This document shows positions 1 to 5,567 of a DNA stretch of 9,682 nucleotides, piece by piece. This stretch comes from Actinomycetes bacterium. Lineage in GTDB: Bacteria; Actinomycetota; Actinomycetes; Actinomycetales; JAJYRW01. Position numbers and translations under genes: made by a program. The stretch is taken from contig JAJYRW010000043.1 of assembly GCA_021793895.1 (NCBI GenBank), positions 1-9,682 on the forward strand. The letters are read 5' to 3'. Numbering within the stretch: position 1 is the stretch's first letter; each line of letters starts with the position of its first letter. The notes beneath the pieces were generated by a model. The model was not told the DNA's origin. It saw nothing but the letters and a program-made list of their open reading frames with translations, and did no database searches.

Positions 1-304
1 CCAGCAACAAACGGGACAAAGACAACAGCCCAAACGTAAAAGTCGGCAACAGCGAAGCGGTGCCAAGCCGATCGCGGGACCTAAAGGTAGGAGTCCAAAT
101 AGACCGGCTGGTGGCGGCCCCAATAAGCCAAAGTCTTCTAACTCCGGTGGCTCGAACGGTTCGGGTAAGAGAAATAAAGCTGGTACCGGCAGTAGCAAGA
201 ACTCCACAGCAAACGGGGCTGCGGGGGCAAGTGGGGGGAAGAAAATTCCCGGCCCCAAGGGTGCGCCTAAAAAACGAGGCAATAACAAGGGCAACAGCAA
301 ATAA
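1..304 (+). CDS. yidC: YidC/Oxa1-type membrane protein insertase, C-terminal tail (partial, 5' end outside window)
   Basis: The frame starting at base 2 is open from the window edge to TAA at 302-304 and gives about 100 residues. They are almost entirely K, R, G, N, S, P, Q and A: a Q-rich start, several G-P-K-G type motifs (residues near AGPKG and PGPKG) and an end in GNNKGNSK. No membrane segment is visible, so this is a cytoplasmic, presumably disordered, strongly basic tail. The assignment to YidC rests on position, because YidC directly precedes jag and rsmG in actinobacteria, and on the known habit of YidC proteins to end in a positively charged tail that can contact the ribosome. The catalytic membrane domain lies outside the window, so the family itself cannot be verified here. 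Another + frame starting at base 60 is open across the same stretch, but it ends at 308 and has no family features. Function, if correct: insertion and folding of inner-membrane proteins with or without SecYEG. Confidence 0.72.
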   Translation, partial: QQQTGQRQQPKRKSRQQRSGAKPIAGPKGRSPNRPAGGGPNKPKSSNSGGSNGSGKRNKAGTGSSKNSTANGAAGASGGKKIPGPKGAPKKRGNNKGNSK

Positions 305-333
305 CTGATCTTGATCCATTGGAGGCGTTTTAT

Positions 334-357
334 ATGCGGCTCCGCACACTAAATTAG
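334..357 (+). CDS. possible seven-codon leader ORF before jag
   Basis: ATG at 334 is preceded by GGAGG at 321-325 with 8 nt spacing, a stronger Shine-Dalgarno than that of any neighbouring gene. It reads MRLRTLN and stops at TAG 355-357. The stop codon overlaps the start of the AGGAG ribosome binding site of jag (356-360). The ORF is in the same frame as jag (334 and 367 differ by 33), separated only by this stop codon. It could be a translated leader that couples or tunes jag expression, or an old jag start cut off by a nonsense mutation, or chance. There is no Trp/His/Cys codon run suggesting a classical attenuator. Confidence 0.3.
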   Translation: MRLRTLN

Positions 358-366
358 GAGAGTTTT

Positions 367-921
367 GTGAGCACGGAGAAATCACAAGACCCGCAAGAAG
401 AGGTTGGACCCGCGGAAGCGGAAACTGACGAGGCCGCTGCGGAATTGAGCCGATTAGAAGAAGAAGGCGAAATTGCGGCTGACTACCTCGAAGAATTTTT
501 AGATATTGCCGACTTCGACGGCGACATCGATCTAGATGTCGGTCACGGGCGCGCACTGGTGGCGATTGTCGCCGAGGGCAACGGCAATCGAACTTTACAG
601 CGCTTGATCGGGGACGAAGGCGAAGTAGTTGACGCTTTGCAGGACTTAACCCGTTTGGCGGTGCAGACCAAGAATGGGGAGCGCTCTCGATTAATGCTCG
701 ATATCGGTGGCTTCCGGGAAAATAAACGGGCACAGGTGGTCAAACTGGCTCGCGAAGCAATTGCTAAGGTTCGCAGTTCGAGCGAGGAAGTCCGGATGGA
801 TCCCATGAACGCCTTCGAGCGCAAGGTCGTTCATGATGAGGTAGCCGCAGCGGGGTTGTTCAGCAGTTCGGCGGGGGATGATCCCGATCGTCGCGTCGTA
901 ATCACGCTCAGCGACGAATAG
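367..921 (+). CDS. jag: Jag/KhpB-type RNA-binding protein (KH + R3H)
   Basis: 184 residues. The first ~55 are very acidic (repeated E/D/A) and replace the Jag_N domain found in Firmicutes, as is usual in actinobacteria. A KH-like fold follows at about 60-135, with the GXXG loop as GDEG (82-85) in LIGDEGEVVDALQDLTRLAV. The R3H domain covers about 144-180 with the R-x3-H signature R152-K-V-V-H156 and the typical end PDRRVVI. Such proteins bind single-stranded RNA, and in Gram-positives KhpB partners KhpA and affects cell elongation and division. The GTG start at 367 was chosen because AGGAG (356-360) lies 6 nt upstream. The gene sits 62 bp after yidC and 13 bp before rsmG, so the three are probably co-transcribed. 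The family call is firm; the physiological role in this organism is inferred. Confidence 0.93.
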   Translation: MSTEKSQDPQEEVGPAEAETDEAAAELSRLEEEGEIAADYLEEFLDIADFDGDIDLDVGHGRALVAIVAEGNGNRTLQRLIGDEGEVVDALQDLTRLAVQTKNGERSRLMLDIGGFRENKRAQVVKLAREAIAKVRSSSEEVRMDPMNAFERKVVHDEVAAAGLFSSSAGDDPDRRVVITLSDE

Positions 922-934
922 TCGCGACCCGGTT

Positions 935-1585
935 ATGTCTAACACCTCGGGTTTGCCCCAGCCTCCAAAAGTTGGAGATGAAACGCGGGGCTTATTTGGC
1001 GAGCGTCTTGGTCTAGCTCAGCGGTATTTTGCAATGCTTGCTGAACACGGTGAAGAACGCGGCTTAATCGGGCCACGCGAGTTGCCTCGGCTTTGGGACC
1101 GGCACATCATCAATTCTGCGCTATTGGCGCGTGCACTACCGAAAGACGGGAGCCTCGTCGACGTGGGAAGCGGCGCGGGCCTGCCCGGAATTGTGATTGC
1201 GATAGCTCGCCCAGACATGTCGGTGGACCTCATGGAGCCGATGGAGCGTCGAACGGATTGGCTCCACGAAGTGGTTAGGGAACTCGGTCTGGAAAACGTC
1301 ACTGTGAAACGGGGCCGGGCCGAGGAGTTTCACGGAGCGTTTGAATATGACTTTGTTACTGCCCGGGCGCTGGCCCCAATGGACCGGCTCGTTCGGTGGT
1401 GTTTGCCGCTAGTTGCACCTGGCGGGCAGTTACTTGCGTTGAAGGGGCAGCGCGCTGAAGTTGAGCTGGAGGCGGCGCTGAAGCCGCTGCGAAAATTTAA
1501 GGCGGCTAGTTGGGAAGTCCAAGAACTGCCGGGCGTCGATGGCGGGGAATCAACCCGCGTCGTTAAAGTAATTAAGAAGCGCTGA
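935..1585 (+). CDS. rsmG: 16S rRNA (guanine527-N7)-methyltransferase RsmG (GidB)
   Basis: 216 residues, the usual length. Class I Rossmann methyltransferase. LWDRHIINSALL (53-64) is the family signature before the fold. SAM-binding motif I is DVGSGAGLPGIVIA (76-89), the acidic residue of motif II is around DLMEPMERR (98-106), and the motifs DFVTARALAPM (139-149) and LLALKGQ (166-172) complete the GidB pattern. It methylates N7 of G527 in the 530 loop of 16S rRNA using S-adenosylmethionine. In other bacteria, loss of RsmG gives low-level streptomycin resistance. The ATG at 935 lies 13 bp after the jag stop and has no recognisable Shine-Dalgarno, so translation is probably coupled to jag. A TTG at 950 is a poorer alternative start. 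The first parS site begins 20 bp after the stop codon. Confidence 0.96.
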   Translation: MSNTSGLPQPPKVGDETRGLFGERLGLAQRYFAMLAEHGEERGLIGPRELPRLWDRHIINSALLARALPKDGSLVDVGSGAGLPGIVIAIARPDMSVDLMEPMERRTDWLHEVVRELGLENVTVKRGRAEEFHGAFEYDFVTARALAPMDRLVRWCLPLVAPGGQLLALKGQRAEVELEAALKPLRKFKAASWEVQELPGVDGGESTRVVKVIKKR

Positions 1586-1604
1586 GGGCATTTAATCTGC
1601 GCGC

Positions 1605-1620
1605 TGTTTCACGTGAAACA
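1605..1620. promoter_or_regulatory. parS: parS site 1 (ParB-binding centromere element)
   Basis: TGTTTCACGTGAAACA is a perfect 16-bp palindrome identical to the consensus bacterial parS. It starts 20 bp downstream of the rsmG stop codon. ParB encoded at 3490-4557 is expected to bind here and, as a CTP-dependent clamp, spread along flanking DNA. Confidence 0.97.
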
Positions 1621-1636
1621 TCTCCGGTGTTCTGGG

Positions 1637-1720
1637 AGCGATACGCGCCGTAGTCGTGCACTCGATCGGTACACGCCGTAGTCGAGCGCCTGATCGATAT
1701 GCGTCTTGTGCCTTACTCGG
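1637..1720. repeat. degenerate 28-bp tandem repeat, about three units
   Basis: Units are 1637-1664, 1665-1692 and 1693-1720. Units 1 and 2 match at 21 of 28 positions by eye and share CCGTAGTCG exactly (1648-1656 and 1676-1684). Unit 3 keeps only the left half (ATCGATATGCG compared with ATCGGTACACG) and then diverges. The array fits between parS 1 and parS 2, starting 16 bp after parS 1. No function is known to me; it might be an additional protein-binding array or a decaying duplication. Confidence 0.55.
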
Positions 1721-1763
1721 GCCAGACATGGGTGTTGCGGCATAACGCGCAACTGTTAGCGCC

Positions 1764-1779
1764 TGTTTCACGTGAAACA
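1764..1779. promoter_or_regulatory. parS: parS site 2
   Basis: TGTTTCACGTGAAACA, perfect match to consensus parS, 159 bp start-to-start from site 1. The sequence after it (ATGAAGGAGTTAAG) contains a Shine-Dalgarno-like AAGGAG, but no good ORF follows at a usable distance. Confidence 0.97.
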
Positions 1780-2196
1780 TGAAGGAGTTAAGCGCGGGAA
1801 GATACTTCCGCCGCGGTTGTGCCATCGCTTCGCTAAGTGGCGGTTTGCATTGTTACGGCTCTGACCTTTTGGAAAGGGTCGCCGGCGCGGCGAACATCAA
1901 GGCACCGAGATTTATGAACTGCTAGAGCCATGGTGACCCGGAGCGGAAAATCGCGGAACCGCATTTAAAGTGCTAATCCGTCTCGGTGGTAAATGTCTTT
2001 TTGCTGTCGAACTTGTTTGGCAGTTGGATGGAGGCAGTAGATCTTGCGCACTCAGCCGATGACCGGCCATCAGAGACTTGCCCAGAAACTGATGCGTCGA
2101 GACGGAGTTGGAGAATCTTGGGCTGAGAATCGATCAGATACCGTCGACTAGATACCACCCATTTGGGGTCGAGCCCGGCCGCAATAGAAAGCTGTC

Positions 2197-2244
2197 GCCC
2201 TCCGCCACAACGGGAAACTAGCGGATTGAGCTGATCAGGAGGGC
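2197..2244. repeat. inverted repeat with possible nested stem
   Basis: GCCCTCC (2197-2203) is exactly complementary to GGAGGGC (2238-2244), with 34 nt between. A nested CCGC (2202-2205) and GCGG (2221-2224) pair could not form together with every outer pair. No T-run suitable for an intrinsic terminator follows. It may be a structured RNA segment or chance in GC-rich DNA. Confidence 0.2.
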
Positions 2245-2298
2245 TTTGGAGGGAAAAGGCATCATCAAGATGGAAAAGCAGGGAAGTGGGTTTAATAG

Positions 2299-2314
2299 TG
2301 TTTCACGTGAAACG
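2299..2314. promoter_or_regulatory. parS: parS site 3 (one terminal mismatch)
   Basis: TGTTTCACGTGAAACG differs from the perfect palindrome only at the last base (A to G). The core TTTCACGTGAAA, which carries the main ParB contacts, is intact, so binding is expected, perhaps somewhat weaker. It lies 535 bp from site 2. Confidence 0.93.
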
Positions 2315-2533
2315 AGTCTGATCCTCTAACTTCGCGCGCATTTAAAGGCAGGGAGGAATCGACGGAGGATCTGCGGGTCGGCATCTGGAATTTAACGGTC
2401 CCGAGACTGCGGGCTTGCGTAATCCGCGAACGATAAAATTGATCCGAAATCCTGCAGTCAGGAGTTCGGGTCGACGCAGTGAAAGTCAGTGCCGCAAGAT
2501 ACGCTTTCGTGAAAGAAGCCAGCACGACGTCTC

Positions 2534-2549
2534 TGTTTCACGTGAAACA
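2534..2549. promoter_or_regulatory. parS: parS site 4, immediately upstream of parA
   Basis: TGTTTCACGTGAAACA, perfect match, ending 15 bp before the parA start codon and 5 bp before its AGGA ribosome binding site. It therefore lies in the 5' untranslated region or promoter of parAB, where bound ParB could also repress transcription of the operon. The autoregulation is inferred from position. Confidence 0.96.
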
Positions 2550-2564
2550 TATTCAGGAAGTTAG

Positions 2565-3497
2565 GTGCCAATGGACGGCGACATCGCTGCAGCACTGCCC
2601 AGCGCGGAGGATGACACGCCTTTGATGCGGGAACTAGCCGATAACGCCCGGCGTCGTCTAGCTCTAAGCGGCGTCAAGTTTGAGAAGCCACCCGTGCCTC
2701 GAACTCTTACAGTTGCGAATCAAAAAGGGGGAGTGGGTAAAACCACAACGGCGGTAAACCTAGCTGCCGCTCTCGCTCGCGGCGGCCTGCGCGTGCTTGT
2801 CATCGACAATGATCCGCAGGGTAATGCCTCGACCGCATTACGCATCGATCACCATGCAGGTACCCCGTCAATCTATGACGTGCTCATCGATGAAGCACCG
2901 CTTGAGTCAGTAATTCAGCCGTGCCCCGATCTCGAGGGCCTGTATTGCGCCCCGGCAACGATTGATCTTTCTGGGGCGGAGATCGAACTGGTTTCAATGG
3001 TTTCGCGTGAAAATCGCCTACGTCGCGCGATTGACCAGATGGTCGAGCGTCAGCCGGACGAGAGTGACCACTACGATTTCATTCTCATTGATTGCCCACC
3101 TTCGTTGGGTCTGTTAACCATCAATGCCTTCGTCGCGGCCAAAGAGGTCTTGATTCCAATTCAGTGTGAATACTACGCACTCGAAGGCTTAAGCCAACTC
3201 CTAAAGAACATAAATCTGATCCAGGCGCACTTGAATCCCGATCTACGGCTTTCCACAATTTTGTTAACCATGTATGACGGGCGAACGAACCTGGCGCACG
3301 AGGTTGCAGCAGAGGTTCGCGAACACTTCCCCCAAGAGACACTTCAAACAACAATCCCGCGTTCAGTTCGGATCTCCGAGGCGCCCAGTTATGGGCAAAC
3401 AGTGATGACTTATGACCCGCGCTCCAGTGGAGCACTTTCTTATTTAGAAGCAGCGAAAGAAATTGCCGCTGCCGGCGTGGAGGCCAGTAATGAGTGA
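2565..3497 (+). CDS. parA: chromosome-partitioning ATPase ParA (Soj family)
   Basis: 310 residues, about 45 longer at the N-terminus than B. subtilis Soj, as is common in actinobacteria. The deviant Walker A motif KGGVGKTT (54-61) contains the signature lysine K54. Walker A' is VIDNDPQGN (79-87) with the catalytic Asp D83 kept. Walker B is [16 protein letters not shown] (173-188). [10 protein letters not shown] (238-247) and [12 protein letters not shown] (264-275) carry the arginines (R240, R269) that match DNA-binding positions of Soj. It is an ATP-dependent dimer that binds the nucleoid non-specifically and moves ParB-parS complexes to segregate origins. GTG 2565 is preferred because AGGA (2555-2558) is 6 nt upstream; ATG 2571 is two codons further in and 12 nt away. 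The residue between the two Asp of Walker A' is Asn instead of the usual hydrophobic residue. The gene overlaps parB by 8 bp. Confidence 0.97.
   Translation: MPMDGDIAAALPSAEDDTPLMRELADNARRRLALSGVKFEKPPVPRTLTVANQKGGVGKTTTAVNLAAALARGGLRVLVIDNDPQGNASTALRIDHHAGTPSIYDVLIDEAPLESVIQPCPDLEGLYCAPATIDLSGAEIELVSMVSRENRLRRAIDQMVERQPDESDHYDFILIDCPPSLGLLTINAFVAAKEVLIPIQCEYYALEGLSQLLKNINLIQAHLNPDLRLSTILLTMYDGRTNLAHEVAAEVREHFPQETLQTTIPRSVRISEAPSYGQTVMTYDPRSSGALSYLEAAKEIAAAGVEASNE
3479..3483 (+). promoter_or_regulatory. ribosome binding site deciding the parB start
   Basis: GGAGG lies 6 nt before ATG 3490, inside the last codons of parA. It favours ATG 3490 over the longer in-frame start at 3463, which has no such site. 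The protein then begins [18 protein letters not shown], the typical ParB N-terminus. Confidence 0.85.
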
Positions 3498-4557
3498 AAA
3501 GCGTAGAGGACTTGGGCGAGGCCTGGGGGCATTAATACCCGGCGGCGTTGAAACAGCGACGCCACGTTCGCACCGTCCCGTCGATGTGTATTTCCCTGAA
3601 ACAGCAGGAAAAACAACTGATGGCGCGGGCCAAACACAAGCTGACCCGGAAAAGACTCCTTCGAAGCGCGGCCAAAACACCGCCAAGCCTGCCGAACAAC
3701 CAGATTTGGTTGCGGTGCCGGGTGCCACATTTGAATTGATTCCACTCGGCGCGATAACGCCGAACCCGCGTCAGCCCCGCACGGTGTTCGATGAAGATGA
3801 ACTGACGGAGTTGAGTGCGTCCATAGCTGAGGTTGGCGTGCTACAACCAATCGTCGTGCGGCGCTTGGCTTCCTGGGCGGATGACTCAGATGAGCGCGGG
3901 GCAGCATATGAACTCATCATGGGGGAGCGCCGGTGGCGAGCCGCTCAGCAAGCAGAGCTGAGTGATATACCGGCTATCGTCCGGACCACTGACGATGAAG
4001 ACTTACTTCGTGACGCCCTCCTTGAGAACCTGCATCGAACGCAGTTAAACCCGCTGGAAGAGGCAGCTGCTTATCAACAGCTCCTTGATGACTTTGGTTG
4101 CACTCATGAAGAGTTGGCCAAACGTATTGCGCGATCGCGCCCCCAAATATCCAATACGCTGCGCTTGCTGAATCTTCCTCCCCTGGTCCAACGCCGCGTG
4201 GCTGCCGGCATTCTGACGGCCGGTCATGCCCGGGCGCTACTCAGTTTGGAAGATGGCGCCGCGATGGAACGGCTGGCTCAGCGCATCGTTGCCGAAGGAC
4301 TTTCGGTTCGGGCCACGGAAGAAGCGGTCGCCCTTGGAGTCGATTCAAAACCAGCAAAGCGCAGGCAGGTGCGCTCCGGTGAGCACAGTCCTGCCCTCGA
4401 TGACTTGGCGGCGCGGTTAATGGATCGCTTCGATACCCGCGTGAAAGTTGCCTTGGGGAAGAAAAAAGGAAGGGTCACGATCGAATTCGCGACCGTGCAA
4501 GACCTAAATCGGATCGTTGAAATGATCGACCCCGAAGACCCAGGAGTCTTCAAGTAA
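3490..4557 (+). CDS. parB: chromosome-partitioning protein ParB (Spo0J family, parS-binding CTPase)
   Basis: 355 residues from ATG 3490. The N-terminal [14 protein letters not shown] (4-17) is the conserved ParA-contacting peptide. A low-complexity linker spans about 20-75. The ParB/Srx-like CTP-binding domain has [10 protein letters not shown] (116-125), GERRWRAA (145-152) and [14 protein letters not shown] (179-192), which are the three C-motifs. The helix-turn-helix, about 206-230 ([20 protein letters not shown]), reads parS. A C-terminal dimerisation domain (about 303-350, with [12 protein letters not shown]) closes the clamp. All expected motifs are present, so CTP-dependent sliding-clamp loading at the four parS sites upstream is expected. 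The start overlaps the parA stop by 8 bp, indicating translational coupling. The stop codon is only 8 bp from the stop of the oppositely oriented ddl, with no terminator hairpin between them. Confidence 0.97.
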   Translation: MSEKRRGLGRGLGALIPGGVETATPRSHRPVDVYFPETAGKTTDGAGQTQADPEKTPSKRGQNTAKPAEQPDLVAVPGATFELIPLGAITPNPRQPRTVFDEDELTELSASIAEVGVLQPIVVRRLASWADDSDERGAAYELIMGERRWRAAQQAELSDIPAIVRTTDDEDLLRDALLENLHRTQLNPLEEAAAYQQLLDDFGCTHEELAKRIARSRPQISNTLRLLNLPPLVQRRVAAGILTAGHARALLSLEDGAAMERLAQRIVAEGLSVRATEEAVALGVDSKPAKRRQVRSGEHSPALDDLAARLMDRFDTRVKVALGKKKGRVTIEFATVQDLNRIVEMIDPEDPGVFK

Positions 4558-4565
4558 CACCGGAT

Positions 4566-5522
4566 CTAGAAAGTGGATATGGCGTTTTCTACGATTCCGC
4601 GGTAGAGCTCGCCCAAATTGGCATCCGTCGCCCGGACAGCCTGCGGAAGCAGCGACGTCTCGGTCATGCCCGGTGCCACATTGACCTCGAGGAACCACGG
4701 TTCACCGGACTCATCAATGATCATGTCGGTGCGCGATACATGGCGCAGCCCAAGGGTGTCGTGGGCTAACAGCGCCAGGTCAGAAGCCACCTCGGCTGTT
4801 TTCGGAGCAAGGCGAGCAGGCGCAAAGTAGCGGACGCGTCCGGGGTTATAGCGCGCGTCATAGTCATAGACACCGTCAATTGAGACGATTTCTACCGCGG
4901 GTAGCGGCTCGGGACCCGAGCCGGTATCTACCACACTTATTGCTACTTCCGTTCCAATAATGGCATCTTCGATGAGGGCCACATCGCCATATGAAAAGCA
5001 ATCAACCATGGCCCGCGGCAGCTCTTCGGGCTCCCGCACTATCGTCACCCCGAGCGCAGAGCCACCGCGCGCTGGCTTAACAACCAGCGGGCGGCGAAAC
5101 TGATCCAGGATCGCAGCCAGGACGTTATTGGCGCCTAAATCACGAAAGAGACTGTGGGGCAGTGCGACGTGCCGGGGCGTATTGGCTCCTGCCCGGCGCA
5201 ATAATTGCTTGCCGACGGGCTTGTCCCAGCCCAAACGAGAGGGCCCAGGACCGGGGCCGACGTAGGGGACATCCACCAGCTCGAGTACATCGCGTACTGA
5301 CCCATCCTCACCGGTTGCTCCGTGCAAGAGAGGCCAAACGACGTCCGGTTTGCGTTCTGAAATGGTGCTTAATAGCTGTGCATCGACGTCTGATACTTCG
5401 ACCTGGCATCCGGCCTCGCGTAGCGCCTCAGCCGTTCGCCGCCCGGATCGCAGAGAAACGTCCCGCTCGTGGGATAAACCGCCCGCCAAAACGAGAACGT
5501 TTGGTCCATTGCTGCTGGCCAC
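4566..5522 (-). CDS. ddl: D-alanine--D-alanine ligase family ATP-grasp protein
   Basis: 318 residues. GGLSHERDVSLRSG (14-27) contains the Glu (E19) that binds the first D-Ala. HGATGEDGSVRDVLELVDVPYVG (67-89) is the Ddl N-domain signature and WDKPVGKQLL (99-108) follows. The ATP-grasp lid has KPARGGSALGV (149-159, S155). YDYDARY (219-225) keeps the Tyr typical of D-Ala-D-Ala-forming enzymes rather than the Phe of D-lactate-forming ones, but the Lys before it is Arg. R264-T-D266 and EVNVAPGMTETSLLP (279-293) supply catalytic Arg, metal ligands (D266, E279, N281) and substrate-binding S290-L291. The likely reaction is ATP-dependent joining of two D-Ala for peptidoglycan precursors in the cytosol. 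The start is GTG at 5522, supported by AAGGAG (complement of 5530-5535) 7 nt away. It is the last gene of the - strand group, 45 bp after the aminotransferase. Many actinobacteria carry another ddl elsewhere, so a different dipeptide product is possible. Confidence 0.87.
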   Translation of the reverse strand: MASSNGPNVLVLAGGLSHERDVSLRSGRRTAEALREAGCQVEVSDVDAQLLSTISERKPDVVWPLLHGATGEDGSVRDVLELVDVPYVGPGPGPSRLGWDKPVGKQLLRRAGANTPRHVALPHSLFRDLGANNVLAAILDQFRRPLVVKPARGGSALGVTIVREPEELPRAMVDCFSYGDVALIEDAIIGTEVAISVVDTGSGPEPLPAVEIVSIDGVYDYDARYNPGRVRYFAPARLAPKTAEVASDLALLAHDTLGLRHVSRTDMIIDESGEPWFLEVNVAPGMTETSLLPQAVRATDANLGELYRGIVENAISTF

Positions 5523-5529
5523 GATACAA

Positions 5530-5535
5530 CTCCTT
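5530..5535 (-). promoter_or_regulatory. strong ribosome binding site for the ddl-family gene
   Basis: The complement reads AAGGAG, 7 nt upstream of the GTG start at 5522. It lies in the 45-bp gap after the aminotransferase stop and fixes the start of the ligase at a non-ATG codon. Confidence 0.8.
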
Positions 5536-5567
5536 GCTGAAGACGTAGCGCCTATGACATATAAGAA

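Larger units (their letters stand above)
1586..2564. other. 979-bp parS-bearing intergenic region between rsmG and parA
   Basis: No convincing gene is present in either direction. The region holds four parS sites (1605, 1764, 2299, 2534), a degenerate 28-bp tandem repeat (1637-1720), a potential stem GCCCTCC/GGAGGGC (2197-2203 with 2238-2244) and a twice-occurring GCATTTAAAG (1961-1970, 2338-2347). Short frames exist on both strands. The two - strand ones at each end (1592-1825 and 2292-2525) read through parS sites and produce FHVK peptides from them, so they look like artefacts. I saw no DnaA box (TTATCCACA type) and no clear sigma-70 promoter, although parA must have a promoter somewhere in its right part. 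The region most likely serves as a centromere-like ParB loading zone. Confidence 0.75.

Noticed and set aside
60..308. 82-residue + strand frame at the left edge
   Set aside because: It overlaps the frame starting at base 2, which continues from the window edge to TAA at 302-304 and has the basic tail composition expected before jag.
1592..1825. 77-residue - strand frame in the rsmG-parA gap
   Set aside because: It spans two parS sites and the tandem repeat, has no family resemblance, and its only striking motif (FHVKQ) is the translation of parS.
1779..1925. 48-codon + strand frame starting with the ATG at the edge of parS 2
   Set aside because: No ribosome binding site precedes it (parS does), the composition is unremarkable, and a frame of this length is expected by chance.
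1973..2158. 61-residue - strand frame in the gap
   Set aside because: No recognisable motif and no supported start; length is compatible with chance.
2292..2525. 77-residue - strand frame upstream of parA
   Set aside because: It reads through parS 3 at its end region and has no protein family features.
1586..2564. oriC in the rsmG-parA gap
   Set aside because: No DnaA-box cluster was seen; in actinobacteria oriC lies beside dnaA/dnaN, further upstream of yidC, outside this window.
2999..3014. parS-like sequence GGTTTCGCGTGAAAAT inside parA
   Set aside because: It has four mismatches to the consensus, including one in the central core, so it is unlikely to be a strong ParB site.
3440..3907. 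155-residue - strand frame across the parA-parB junction
   Set aside because: It is the antisense of two well-supported genes with no family resemblance.
5162..5548. 128-residue + strand frame opposite the ddl-family gene
   Set aside because: It is a shadow of the ligase gene, Arg/Pro-rich in the manner of antisense frames.
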